Part shown: piece by piece, positions 1 through 6,530 of the stretch | Layout: each line of letters opens with the position of its first letter | How positions within the stretch are numbered: position 1 is the first letter of the stretch | Assembly (NCBI GenBank): GCA_016180275.1 | Contig: JACPBN010000082.1 | Span: forward strand, 1 to 14,830 | Direction: 5' to 3' | DNA: 14,830 nt | Source: Candidatus Woesearchaeota archaeon | GTDB taxonomy: Archaea > Nanobdellota > Nanobdellia > Woesearchaeales > UBA10200 | Notes under the pieces: model-generated | The model's database searches: none | Seen by the model: only the letters and a program-made list of their open reading frames with translations | What the model was told of the DNA's origin: nothing | Made by a program: the position numbers and the translations under genes

Positions 1-23
1 TTGCGACGGGCAAGACCTTCTAA

Positions 24-221
24 CTACACATTCATAAACACATCACGCAATGCTTTACTATTATCACATCTACTATCTGAGCGTAGAGGAGGAGCAACTT
101 TTCTACCAAACGAGAGAGTGCCAACTGCGGCAGCTGCTTCGTAAATCTTACTATGCATATACTGTTGAAAAATAAATGCGCCTAGCCATAGCAATGTCGT
201 AGAAAAATCTTCTATGTGCAT
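24..221 (-). CDS. Doubtful small ORF, 65 codons
   Basis: An open frame of 65 codons runs leftwards from an ATG at 221 to a TAG near 24. I recognise no family. The N-terminal third is hydrophobic (around residues 9-18, LLWLGAFIF) and the C-terminal half is charged with one cysteine. No convincing TATA box lies about 25 bp upstream and there is no Shine-Dalgarno. It could be a gene remnant or chance. The rest of 1-270 shows nothing else I can support. Confidence 0.2.
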   Translation of the reverse strand: MHIEDFSTTLLWLGAFIFQQYMHSKIYEAAAAVGTLSFGRKVAPPLRSDSRCDNSKALRDVFMNV

Positions 222-274
222 ATATATGCTGTTGCAGGCTAAAATTTTTCCTTGCTGATTAATAGTTTTTAATT

Positions 275-287
275 AAATTTATAAACT
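275..287 (+). promoter_or_regulatory. TATA box for tRNA-Gly
   Basis: The stretch AAATTTATAAACT is centred about 30 bp before the first base of the tRNA at 312. That is the spacing expected for an archaeal TBP site driving a stable RNA gene. Confidence 0.6.
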
Positions 288-348
288 ATTGGTGTTTTCT
301 TTTAATCATTTGCACCGGTAGTCTAATGGTTAGGATAGAAGCCTTCCA

Positions 349-406
349 AGCAAACTTTTTAAAAAAGTTTGACCAAAATTGGCGAGCGAAAGCTCACCTA
401 GAGGAC
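349..406 (+). other. tRNA intron 1 (canonical 37/38 position), 58 nt
   Basis: Exon bases CTTC (343-346) can pair with intron bases GAGG (401-404), leaving CAA (347-349) and ACA (405-407) as three-base bulges. Cutting after the second base of each bulge gives junction A37-A38 and restores the seven-base anticodon loop. The intron holds a self-complementary AT-rich stretch (351-371) and a hairpin closed by GAGC/GCTC with a GAAA tetraloop (384-395, GNRA type). The inner intron helix beside the first bulge is weak, so the motif is relaxed on that side. Confidence 0.8.
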
Positions 407-421
407 AGCTTTTGATCCGGG

Positions 422-458
422 TGATGGTGAGTGTTGAAAAATGCTCGCTGTCCGGATA
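422..458 (+). other. tRNA intron 2 in the T arm (53/54), 37 nt
   Basis: Exon bases ATCCGG (415-420) pair with intron bases CCGGAT (452-457). The bulges would be GTG (421-423) and ATT (458-460). Because 422 and 459 are both T, cuts giving intron 422-458 or 423-459 yield the same mature RNA; the bulge geometry favours 423-459. The inner helix pairs GTGAGTGTT (427-435) with AATGCTCGC (440-448), using G-U pairs, around a GAAA loop (436-439). The central helix is longer than the usual 4 bp. The T loop cannot form unless this piece is removed. Confidence 0.78.
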
Positions 459-559
459 TTCGAATCCCGGCCGGTGCATATTTTTACTTACAAGATGTAT
501 TTTGCTTATACTCCATTATACACAATAAATAAACTATTTCTACAAATTTTGATAAAATG

Positions 560-590
560 TGCGGTATAAACCGCAATATCTTTTTATTAC
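560..590. terminator. Hairpin with adjoining T-rich tract
   Basis: TGCGGT (560-565) and ACCGCA (570-575) form a perfect 6-bp stem with an ATAA loop, followed by ATATCTTTTTATT. It lies in the non-coding stretch 487-732 between the tRNA and the leftward GtrA-like gene. It may act as a terminator, processing site or small RNA element. A weaker CCTC/GAGG inverted repeat (672-691) lies closer to the GtrA-like stop codon. I see nothing else in 487-732. Confidence 0.35.
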
Positions 591-732
591 TTTATCTCTG
601 CTGCCAAAAAAAGATGAAAGAAATTATAAACAAAAACACACTGCTTTCATTATGTCAAATTGAGTTATTACCCTCTTAATCAATAATGAGGTTATAATCC
701 GTAATCCAATAAGAAAACCAATTATTTATTTT

Positions 733-1296
733 CTACTCAAACGCATGGTACTTCCTGAACACCCATCTGTTGTTGAAATAATAATTAAAAAATGACAATA
801 TGGTAGTTACAGCTACAATTATGGGGAAATAATGATAATAATACATCTCTGTAAATATGTAAACAAGAAGCCAGTTGAGTAAGTAAGAGGCAGTCATCAG
901 AACAAAAAACTTGAATATTCTCCTGTCAATCCTGTCAATCATCTCAAATGTGAAAAATGAGTGAAAGAAATAAAGAAACACTACCCCAGTAATCAGCGCA
1001 ATGCCATAAGAAATCATATACCAGATACCAAAGATTTCAGTTAATAATACGGTTGCAATAATATCATATATAAAGCACAGAAAACCTCCAATTGAAAACC
1101 AGGTAAAAGGATGGGAATGCACATAATTTGCCACTAACCGCCTTCCTTCCTCTGTGCCAAACTTTATTTTAATCAAATTATGAAGGTCAGAAACTGCTTT
1201 CTTAATATCCTTAATTTTAATGTCAGCAAATGTCTTTATCTTCTTCTCTTCCTCTTTTAGGATTATTATGCCGCGGCCTAGTTTTCTGTCAAGCAT
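733..1296 (-). CDS. GtrA-like membrane protein
   Basis: This 187-residue protein has a charged cytoplasmic N-terminus of about 55 residues (lysine/glutamate rich) and then about four hydrophobic segments. Near the end is FNYYFNNRWVF, which matches the conserved 'NF..NR.WVF' signature of the GtrA/DPMS-like family after the last membrane helix. GtrA-type proteins are thought to help move lipid-linked sugars (polyprenyl-phosphate sugars) across the membrane. The longer charged N-terminus is not typical of small bacterial GtrA proteins, and the substrate cannot be told from sequence. It starts 31 bp after the 1328-1906 gene ends, so the two probably form one operon. No TATA box is evident directly before the ATG. 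Confidence 0.75.
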   Translation of the reverse strand: MLDRKLGRGIIILKEEEKKIKTFADIKIKDIKKAVSDLHNLIKIKFGTEEGRRLVANYVHSHPFTWFSIGGFLCFIYDIIATVLLTEIFGIWYMISYGIALITGVVFLYFFHSFFTFEMIDRIDRRIFKFFVLMTASYLLNWLLVYIFTEMYYYHYFPIIVAVTTILSFFNYYFNNRWVFRKYHAFE

Positions 1297-1327
1297 TGTC
1301 TCACACGTCCAGATTAGAAATTAGTAT

Positions 1328-1906
1328 TTAAAATTTTGCATTAACAATGGGGACAAATACGGGCGCCAGAAACATAAACACATAATACGTTGTCAGCATA
1401 TGGGTAATAAAATAAATACCAGACGTAACCGGCGAAGAGCCCATAAAAAGATAAAATCCGACCATGACTGCATCATAGATGATTGCGCACAGCATGCCTG
1501 CAAACAATACTTGCTGAAATGTAAAGAAAGAAGCAATTACTCCTATAACTCCAAACATTACAGCAGCCAAAAATAAGCCTGCATCTAGGTTTATGCTCAG
1601 GATCAATCCCAACACAATAGATGTTGCTCCGACAACTGCTCCAACTAACGGCCCAAACTTGATTGCGCAGATAACGGTTGCCAGTGTGCATAACTCAAAG
1701 CCAATATAATTCTTTGTCCAGATTGTATGGATAAGAGAAACTGCTCCAAGTGCAATAAAGAAAATAACAATTAAATAATTATAGAATAATGCCAATGCAG
1801 ATAATAACACTGCTGCAATTATGGCAATTTTTAAATGCTTTTCAGATCTAAATACATAGCGCAGGATATAGTGCAATGATTTTGCCAGAATTTTTTTTGG
1901 TTGCAT
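1328..1906 (-). CDS. Multi-pass membrane protein, ECF S-component-like
   Basis: This 192-residue protein is nearly all hydrophobic after a basic N-terminus of about 25 residues, with five or six predicted membrane segments. The pattern of small residues and breaks (IKFGPLVGAVVGATSIVLG, then a loop with NLDAG, then MFGVIGVIAS) resembles substrate-binding S components of energy-coupling-factor transporters and MreD-like proteins. No ATPase or T component is nearby, so a vitamin transporter role is unproven. It is the first gene of a likely two-gene operon with the GtrA-like gene. A TATA-like stretch sits about 26 bp ahead of the ATG, suggesting a leaderless transcript. Confidence 0.55.
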   Translation of the reverse strand: MQPKKILAKSLHYILRYVFRSEKHLKIAIIAAVLLSALALFYNYLIVIFFIALGAVSLIHTIWTKNYIGFELCTLATVICAIKFGPLVGAVVGATSIVLGLILSINLDAGLFLAAVMFGVIGVIASFFTFQQVLFAGMLCAIIYDAVMVGFYLFMGSSPVTSGIYFITHMLTTYYVFMFLAPVFVPIVNAKF

Positions 1907-1924
1907 AAATCCACAAAACCATGT

Positions 1925-1940
1925 TATATTTTAAAAATTT
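1925..1940 (-). promoter_or_regulatory. TATA-like box for the membrane operon
   Basis: On the minus strand TTTTTAAAATATAAC is centred about 26 bp before the ATG at 1906, fitting a leaderless archaeal promoter. Confidence 0.45.
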
Positions 1941-1953
1941 ACTTGAGATTTAT

Positions 1954-1984
1954 GTTTATCTAGAGTTTATCTAGATTTATCTCC
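1954..1984. repeat. Short tandem repeat, 11-bp unit
   Basis: GTTTATCTAGA occurs twice head to tail (1954-1964 and 1965-1975), followed by a partial third copy, TTTATCTCC. It lies between the DHH gene's stop and the membrane operon promoter, so it could be an upstream regulatory element or a simple slippage repeat. Confidence 0.55.
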
Positions 1985-1998
1985 TTTTTTATCTATAA

Positions 1999-3102
1999 TC
2001 ATTTTCTATCATCATAAATCTTCTTTGACTCAGCTACTGCCTGCTTGAAATTCTCCACAAATTTGTTAAAATCATTCACATTCAAGTTAACTCCGCATGC
2101 ATGCTCATGGCCGCCGCCAAAACCATCTACTCCTTCAAGAGCTTTTTCAAGCAAAGGAGGCAGATTTAAGTCTGATCCTCGCAGGCTGCATTTGACCTCG
2201 CCATTTTTCTCTCTGCCGATTATCAGGTGTTTGTCAGGAAACCTATACAATATTTCATTAGCCAATTCCTTAGTGAAACTATAGTTCTGGTGCATATACT
2301 TGAATACAATGAGCTTTGCATCCTGCTTATCCACAAATCTTAATGCTTCAGCCAATAATTTCTTATAATCTCTGTCAATATCTTCTGCCCTTTTGTAAAG
2401 GTATTTGCCGCGAGAAGTTGTCTGATTAATAATCTCATACGGACTTTCCAGCCTTGTCATAATTTTGACGCATTTCATTACTTCAGAAATCTTGCCTTTG
2501 AGGATAAATGAGATAATCTTGACCAGCTCTCCAAGCTTTGAGTTAAACAATGCATCTTCAGGCTTAATGATGTCTGCCGGCAGCAAATCAGGATATTGTT
2601 TTCTAAAATCTTCCATCAATGGCGGAAAAAACCAGTCTCCTATGCACCCAATTGCGCATATCCATAAATCTTCCGGCCGTGCTTCTTTAACTGTCTGAAA
2701 GCAAAGGTATGCGCCGCACTCATTGACAGGATTAGGCGGGTTTCTCGAGTTGAAATATAATATATTCTCGCGCTCTAATGGCTGGTGATGGTCTATCCAT
2801 ACGATCGGTATCTGCTTGCCCTCAATTTTTGCGCCATCTATAAATTCCTGGTCAATCATTGCAAGATCAACCCCAAATATCTTGTCTGGCTGGTATTCCC
2901 CGACTTTTGGCAAAAATTTTACATCAACTCTAGGCGTTGTTTTTACAGGAATTCCTTTGCCTTCTTTCTTGTATCTGTAAAGCAGCAAGAAACTTGTTAA
3001 TCCATCAGGGTCATCATGAAAGAATATCAATGGCTTTGTACAGTTGTCAAGCTCTTCCCTAATGTGCGCATATTGTCTTTCATTCAATACCATAGTAAAC
3101 AC
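1999..3102 (-). CDS. DHH/DHHA1-family phosphoesterase (RecJ/NrnA-like)
   Basis: This 367-residue protein has the motifs of manganese-dependent DHH phosphoesterases: HDDPDG at 29-34, an aspartate in GVDL near 79, the DHH signature (WIDHHQP, about 102-108), and GDW near 155-157. The C-terminal DHHA1 substrate-binding motif GGGHEHACG is at 329-337. Such proteins cut single-stranded nucleic acid or short oligonucleotides (RecJ, archaeal GAN, nanoRNase) or cyclic dinucleotides; the sequence does not say which. The start is ambiguous. A GTG at 3102 lies only 3 nt after AGGAG (3106-3110, minus strand), while an ATG at 3093 lies 12 nt after it. The gene may carry a real leader with a Shine-Dalgarno, unlike most neighbours. 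Confidence 0.88.
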   Translation of the reverse strand: MFTMVLNERQYAHIREELDNCTKPLIFFHDDPDGLTSFLLLYRYKKEGKGIPVKTTPRVDVKFLPKVGEYQPDKIFGVDLAMIDQEFIDGAKIEGKQIPIVWIDHHQPLERENILYFNSRNPPNPVNECGAYLCFQTVKEARPEDLWICAIGCIGDWFFPPLMEDFRKQYPDLLPADIIKPEDALFNSKLGELVKIISFILKGKISEVMKCVKIMTRLESPYEIINQTTSRGKYLYKRAEDIDRDYKKLLAEALRFVDKQDAKLIVFKYMHQNYSFTKELANEILYRFPDKHLIIGREKNGEVKCSLRGSDLNLPPLLEKALEGVDGFGGGHEHACGVNLNVNDFNKFVENFKQAVAESKKIYDDRK

Positions 3103-3104
3103 GT

Positions 3105-3110
3105 ACTCCT
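3105..3110 (-). promoter_or_regulatory. Shine-Dalgarno-like AGGAGT ahead of the DHH gene
   Basis: The minus strand reads AGGAGTACGTG just before the GTG/ATG start pair. Spacing is short to the GTG and long to the ATG, so it does not settle the start. A TATA-like TTTATATACT (about 3194-3203, minus strand) would give a leader of roughly 70 nt. Confidence 0.4.
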
Positions 3111-3216
3111 ATTCAAAAAAAATACATAAAACACTTAAAACCTATCAACTCATTTCTGAAGTGAATTCAATAAGAATCGAATAATTACGGATAGTATATA
3201 AATGTTTTTGAAAAAA

Positions 3217-3618
3217 TTACCATCGCTGTACTTTAAGATATCTCTTCTTTTCTAGAAGCTCATAATCACAGTCATCAGCTAAGAGGATATTACAATCTGT
3301 GAGCTTACATGTTGCAGCAACAAATGAGTCTATTAAAGGAACGCTATATGAAAATGAAATCTTGGAAGCTTCTTCTGCTATTCGCTTATCTATCAGCATA
3401 AGCCCTATTTTATTTGACATCTCAACCCCTGTAAAAAACTGCCCTATTATTGCAGCAGAACATCCTTCCTGCATTAATTTTTTACGTGCTTCTGCATATA
3501 CCATAATCGGAATAATAATCCTTGACTTGCCATCTTTTGCATCATTAAGAATAGCTAAAGCTTTAGGATCTTTCTTGAATAATTTAAGAATAAACCAAGT
3601 GTCTGCACAGTATTTCAT
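3217..3618 (-). CDS. vapC: PIN-domain ribonuclease toxin, VapC-like
   Basis: This 133-residue protein has PIN-family layout: CADTWF at the N-terminus (first catalytic aspartate, residue 5-6), an acidic residue in YAEARK near 43, LIDSFVAAT near 95-103 (third acidic residue), and ILLADDCDYE near the end (fourth). VapC toxins are metal-dependent RNases that cut tRNA or rRNA and are held in check by a cognate VapB. Its start overlaps the end of the AbrB-type gene by 4 bp (ATGA at 3615-3618), so the two are translationally coupled. The RNA target cannot be predicted. Confidence 0.87.
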   Translation of the reverse strand: MKYCADTWFILKLFKKDPKALAILNDAKDGKSRIIIPIMVYAEARKKLMQEGCSAAIIGQFFTGVEMSNKIGLMLIDKRIAEEASKISFSYSVPLIDSFVAATCKLTDCNILLADDCDYELLEKKRYLKVQRW

Positions 3619-3884
3619 GATCTTTCTCTCTTTCTATCTTCCAAAACTTCTCTCCATGCTTTTTCAAAATTGAAATCAGGGGCTTTGCGTATCGCATCTA
3701 GCATCATATCTTCTGGTGTGCCTATTACTTTTTTTCTTAGCATGATTTCACCGCCTGGCATATGGGTTACAACAAGTGTATCATTCTCTCTAAGATTATC
3801 TATATCTCTAATTTTCTTTGGTATTGTAACTTGGCCTTTCTTGCCTAGCCTTAGTGTGTCAGTCATATATATTTGCTGCGCCAT
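3615..3884 (-). CDS. vapB: AbrB/SpoVT-type antitoxin, VapB-like
   Basis: This 89-residue protein begins with a swapped-hairpin AbrB domain: TLRLGKKGQVTIPKKIRD (about residues 10-27), followed by a DTLVV and MLRKK strand pattern. The C-terminal 40 residues are charged and helical, as expected for the part that wraps the toxin. It precedes and overlaps vapC by 4 bp. AbrB-type antitoxins normally repress their own promoter. Here a TATA box about 25 bp before the ATG is overlapped and followed upstream by evenly spaced TCGGAA repeats, a likely operator. Confidence 0.88.
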   Translation of the reverse strand: MAQQIYMTDTLRLGKKGQVTIPKKIRDIDNLRENDTLVVTHMPGGEIMLRKKVIGTPEDMMLDAIRKAPDFNFEKAWREVLEDRKRERS

Positions 3885-3900
3885 GCCTATTAGGAATATT

Positions 3901-3943
3901 TCGGAATATATAAGCTTTTCGGAAAAAATGAAGAAATCGGAAA
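3901..3943 (-). promoter_or_regulatory. vapBC promoter and operator-like TCGGAA array
   Basis: The TATA element (GGAATATATAAG on the plus strand, 3903-3914) sits about 25 bp before the vapB ATG. TCGGAA begins at 3901, 3919 and 3937, an exact 18-bp period. The first copy overlaps the TATA box and the other two lie upstream, over the BRE side. GGAATAT is also repeated at 3893 and 3903. The regular spacing suggests cooperative binding of VapB or VapBC, though 18 bp is not a whole number of helical turns. Confidence 0.6.
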
Positions 3944-4002
3944 AATGACGTTATCTTGTTTATATCTAATCCCTACTGAAAACACATGCAAATTTTAATG
4001 CT

Positions 4003-4015
4003 AAATTTTTAATAC
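4003..4015 (+). promoter_or_regulatory. TATA box for nreA
   Basis: A TATA-like TTTTTAATAC is centred roughly 28-30 bp before the ATG at 4040, consistent with a leaderless or near-leaderless transcript. Confidence 0.45.
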
Positions 4016-4039
4016 TTTGCCTGTTTTATCCAATTCTAT

Positions 4040-5323
4040 ATGCGAATAACCTCAAAATGCCTGATCTGCAAAGGAAGAAACTGCCTGAAATACTGCGGCA
4101 AAAAAGAATGTGAAACATGCAGAAGACTGCAGACCAAATTCATGGTCGCATCTAATATCAAGCAGGAATTTGCTGCAGAATCTCCTGCACCATTCATCGG
4201 CAGATTTGGATATCCTGATATCAATGTTGGTGTATTATCTGCTCCTGATGTTGCCAATGCAAATTCCTCTGGAAACATGCTGGATGCTTCTTTATATGAT
4301 GCACCTAGAGTCTGGTCTGCGAATAATTATAATATCCCTAACTTGGTTGACATAAGAAGTTCTCTCGTGAACTCCAGGACTAATTTTAACGTAAGAGATG
4401 CAAGGAATACGCAAAGATTGTCTGCAAAAATGCTTGAAGTCACTCAAGATGTTGGCATGAGCTCAAAGCCTGTGGATATTGAGGTAAAGCTAAAGAAAGT
4501 GCCTACACCAAAATTGCATTTTTTCGACATAAATGCGCCGATGGGTCCAGCTGCACCTTTAAAAAATCTCACAGAGACATCAAATCCAAACATAGATTCA
4601 AGAGTCTGGAAAGTGGTAGATAGCTATGACTTGAAAGCTCAGGATGCTATAAATGAACTCTATAACAAAAGCGATAGCTTTGATGAGAATTTCCTCTCAA
4701 AGATTCTTAGTGTGGGCATGCTTGGCGCAAAGACACAGAGGAAGCTTGTGCCGACCAGATGGAGCATTACTGCAACTGATGATATCATTGCAAAACAACT
4801 GATAAGTGAAGTTAAGGATTTTCCTCTGTATAATTATGCTGCGTATTTTGGAGGATATTTAGGGAATTATTATCTCTTACTTTTTTTCCCTGAAGTATGG
4901 AGCTATGAACTGTTTGAGATGTATGCGCTTAACGGCGGAGCCATATCCGGGAACATACAGTATTCCACTGATTATGAAAATTATTTTGGCAGAAAAGAGT
5001 ATGCAGAACAGTGTGCAGGCGGTTATTATACTGTGCGTCTTGGTATTCTTGAGAAATTAAGACAATTAAAGAGACAAGGAAGTGTTCTTGCATTAAGATT
5101 TATTACTGATGAATATTCTGTACCATTAGGTGTCTGGGTTACAAGAGAGGCAACAAGGAAATCTGTCTCTAATAAACCAATAATTTTCGGAAGCAAAGAA
5201 CTTCTTCTTAACTACGCAAAAATATTTGCAAAAAAGAAGTTTGGGATGGAGTTAGGGCAGGTGCTTGGAAAAAGTAAATTGTTGGTCGGGATGAGACAGC
5301 AGAAGTTGGTTGATTATATCTGA
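4040..5323 (+). CDS. nreA: DNA repair protein NreA
   Basis: This 427-residue protein has the archaeal Nre architecture. At the N-terminus is a cysteine cluster (C7, C10, C15, C19, C24, C27) that looks like a metal-binding finger. It is followed by the conserved block FIGRFGYPDINVGVLS (about 53-68), typical of the family. The last eight residues, QQKLVDYI, fit a PCNA-interacting box (Q-x-x-L-x-x-Y-I), as known for NreA proteins, which help archaea survive DNA damage. The final aromatic position is isoleucine, so binding may be weaker than in a classic box. The gene is convergent with fic (22 bp between stops) and probably transcribed alone. Confidence 0.9.
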   Translation: MRITSKCLICKGRNCLKYCGKKECETCRRLQTKFMVASNIKQEFAAESPAPFIGRFGYPDINVGVLSAPDVANANSSGNMLDASLYDAPRVWSANNYNIPNLVDIRSSLVNSRTNFNVRDARNTQRLSAKMLEVTQDVGMSSKPVDIEVKLKKVPTPKLHFFDINAPMGPAAPLKNLTETSNPNIDSRVWKVVDSYDLKAQDAINELYNKSDSFDENFLSKILSVGMLGAKTQRKLVPTRWSITATDDIIAKQLISEVKDFPLYNYAAYFGGYLGNYYLLLFFPEVWSYELFEMYALNGGAISGNIQYSTDYENYFGRKEYAEQCAGGYYTVRLGILEKLRQLKRQGSVLALRFITDEYSVPLGVWVTREATRKSVSNKPIIFGSKELLLNYAKIFAKKKFGMELGQVLGKSKLLVGMRQQKLVDYI

Positions 5324-5345
5324 CTAACATCCTTATTGTACTTAG

Positions 5346-6197
5346 CTATTTTTCCAAGTACCTCTTGAACTCATTAATATATCTCCTTATAATATAATTG
5401 AAAAAATAATTCTCGTCCTTTTCTAATGCATGGTAATATGCCTTTCTTTTCTTGTATTTTACAACTAGCAACGGAAACCTATTCTTTTTAAGGATGTGCG
5501 CAATTATCAATCTTCCAACTCTGCCATTTCCGTCGCCAAAAGGATGGATCTTCTCAAATTTATAATGTGCCCTTGCAGCAAATTCTATGGGGTGCAATAC
5601 TCTCTTATTTTTATTATACCACAACATAAAGTCCTTCATTATCTGCTCTAAATCCTGCCAGTCAGGTGCCCTGTAATAGCCAACAGAAACAGAATAATCT
5701 CTCCAGTTTCCAGCTATATCATGTTTTGTCTCTTCAAATAATTCTTTGTGCCAGTCCAAAAGCAAACCTAATGATAATTCATTATTCTCATTGAATACTC
5801 TAAGAAATATTTTTGCATGATTAATAGTCTCTTTAACATCTTCTATAGGCTTATTCGGTGAAATCTTTCTTTTTAGAAGATCATCCGTCTCATCCTCGGT
5901 GATCGTGCTTCCTTCAATAGCATTTGTGTTATATGTGAACTTCACAGAAAGGTCCAATATCTCTTTTTTCTTTATGCTCTCAGGCAGCCTTTTCCATTCT
6001 TTCTGGAATTCATCTCTTATCCTATTCAGTTTTTTTATAACAGTTTCCTGGAGGCATTTTCTCAGGAATGCCTCTTTTATCTCTTCAATGTTTTCTGGCA
6101 AAGTTTTTCCAATATATCTCTCTCTATAAGCTACTTTTCCATCTTTTCTGAAGGAATAGCCTAGATAGTAAAAGTTATTTCGTGTGACAATCTTCAT
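5346..6197 (-). CDS. Fic-domain AMP transferase, class II
   Basis: This 283-residue protein carries the Fic catalytic loop HPFGDGNGRVGR (218-229), with the general base H218, N224 and both arginines intact. Fic enzymes usually transfer AMP from ATP to a target hydroxyl. An inhibitory motif of the (S/T)xxxE(G/N) type, TNAIEG, lies at 91-96, N-terminal to the Fic core. That makes it a class II Fic that can restrain itself through the glutamate. The first 80 residues are basic and helical and of unclear role; no extra DNA-binding domain is evident. It is divergent from a 52-codon gene starting at 6302. Its TATA box is bracketed by a 10-bp inverted repeat, so its expression is probably controlled. 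The target is unknown. Confidence 0.9.
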   Translation of the reverse strand: MKIVTRNNFYYLGYSFRKDGKVAYRERYIGKTLPENIEEIKEAFLRKCLQETVIKKLNRIRDEFQKEWKRLPESIKKKEILDLSVKFTYNTNAIEGSTITEDETDDLLKRKISPNKPIEDVKETINHAKIFLRVFNENNELSLGLLLDWHKELFEETKHDIAGNWRDYSVSVGYYRAPDWQDLEQIMKDFMLWYNKNKRVLHPIEFAARAHYKFEKIHPFGDGNGRVGRLIIAHILKKNRFPLLVVKYKKRKAYYHALEKDENYFFNYIIRRYINEFKRYLEK

Positions 6198-6207
6198 AAA
6201 CTATCTA

Positions 6208-6258
6208 TACCATTACAAATATATAAATATTGCGTTTTTTGTTCAAAATGTAATGGTA
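6208..6258. promoter_or_regulatory. Inverted repeat bracketing the fic TATA box
   Basis: TACCATTACA (6208-6217) and TGTAATGGTA (6249-6258) are perfect 10-bp inverted copies. The minus-strand TATA element ATATTTATATAT lies between them (about 6217-6230), around 25 bp before the fic ATG at 6197. The right arm ends about 12 bp before the TATA box of the divergent small gene. One repressor could therefore control both directions. Confidence 0.6.
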
Positions 6259-6267
6259 ATGAAGAGA

Positions 6268-6279
6268 AATACTTAAATA
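6268..6279 (+). promoter_or_regulatory. TATA box for the 52-codon gene
   Basis: AATACTTAAATAG is centred about 28 bp before the ATG at 6302, the usual spacing for a leaderless archaeal gene. Confidence 0.55.
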
Positions 6280-6301
6280 GTTTACAAATATCTCCAAGTA
6301 T

Positions 6302-6460
6302 ATGCAAACGAAAAAATATTGCAAAATGATGCATGATATGAATTTAGAGCAAGCAAAAAATGCTGTAACAGCAATAGATGAAATTAGAAACTCAAGTGTA
6401 TTTGACAAAGGAAAATCCAGTGTAGAAATCATTAGAGAATGGCGAGATAGAAGAAGATAG
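6302..6460 (+). CDS. Small 52-residue protein, possible orphan antitoxin
   Basis: An ATG at 6302, exactly where a leaderless start is expected from the TATA box near 6273, opens 52 codons to a TAG at 6458-6460. The protein is highly charged and helical, with cysteine at 7 and a methionine-rich start (MMHDM). It ends SSVEIIREWRDRRR. That tail resembles the helical toxin-binding ends of small archaeal antitoxins, but this is a resemblance I see, not a family match. It lacks a Fic-inhibitory (S/T)xxxE(G/N) motif, so it is not a FicA-type antitoxin. It is divergent from fic with 104 bp between starts, and lies 70 bp before thrS. It could be an orphan antitoxin or a regulator of fic. Confidence 0.6.
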   Translation: MQTKKYCKMMHDMNLEQAKNAVTAIDEIRNSSVFDKGKSSVEIIREWRDRRR

Positions 6461-6495
6461 AAAAGTAATAATCTCCAATCTAATTTTTATCAGTT

Positions 6496-6508
6496 AATTA
6501 TTTAAACA
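6496..6508 (+). promoter_or_regulatory. TATA box for thrS
   Basis: AATTATTTAAACA is centred about 29 bp before the ATG at 6531, so thrS has its own near-leaderless promoter. Confidence 0.5.
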
Positions 6509-6530
6509 ACCATTATTTTTATTCTGCATT

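Larger units (their letters stand above)
312..478 (+). tRNA. tRNA-Gly (UCC anticodon) with two introns
   Basis: The acceptor strands GCACCGG (312-318) and CCGGTGC (471-477) pair perfectly, with A73 at 478 and no encoded CCA. The D arm is 321-336 with GG at 328-329. The anticodon stem pairs 338-342 (GAAGC) with 408-412 (GCTTT). The loop carries anticodon TCC at 345-347, decoding glycine GGA/GGG. The T arm needs CCGGG (417-421) to pair with CCCGG (466-470) around the loop TTCGAAT (459-465). These pieces are separated by 58 nt after position 37 and 37 nt after position 53. Removing both leaves a normal 72-nt cloverleaf. A T-run at 481-485 probably ends transcription. The identity is firm; the exact splice positions are inferred from base pairing. 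Confidence 0.93.

Noticed and set aside
351..371. AT-rich hairpin in tRNA intron 1 as a terminator
   Set aside because: Perfect acceptor and T-arm pairing beyond it shows that transcription continues to 478.
1473..1691. Second minus-strand frame inside the membrane-protein gene
   Set aside because: It lies wholly within a well-supported membrane protein frame and has no promoter of its own.
1954..1984. Tandem repeat as a CRISPR-like array
   Set aside because: The units are 11 bp, directly abutting, without spacers, and only about 2.5 copies. No other CRISPR signature or cas gene is in the window.
4036..4278. Minus-strand ORF over the start of nreA, and other antisense ORFs over DHH, vapBC, fic, thrS and methyltransferase genes
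   Set aside because: They are antisense shadows of confidently assigned genes, with no family resemblance.
6205..6432. A 75-codon minus-strand ORF between fic and thrS
   Set aside because: It is antisense to the 52-codon plus-strand gene, overlaps the fic promoter repeats, and has hydrophobic, low-complexity content typical of reading AT-rich DNA backwards. The plus-strand gene has the better promoter.
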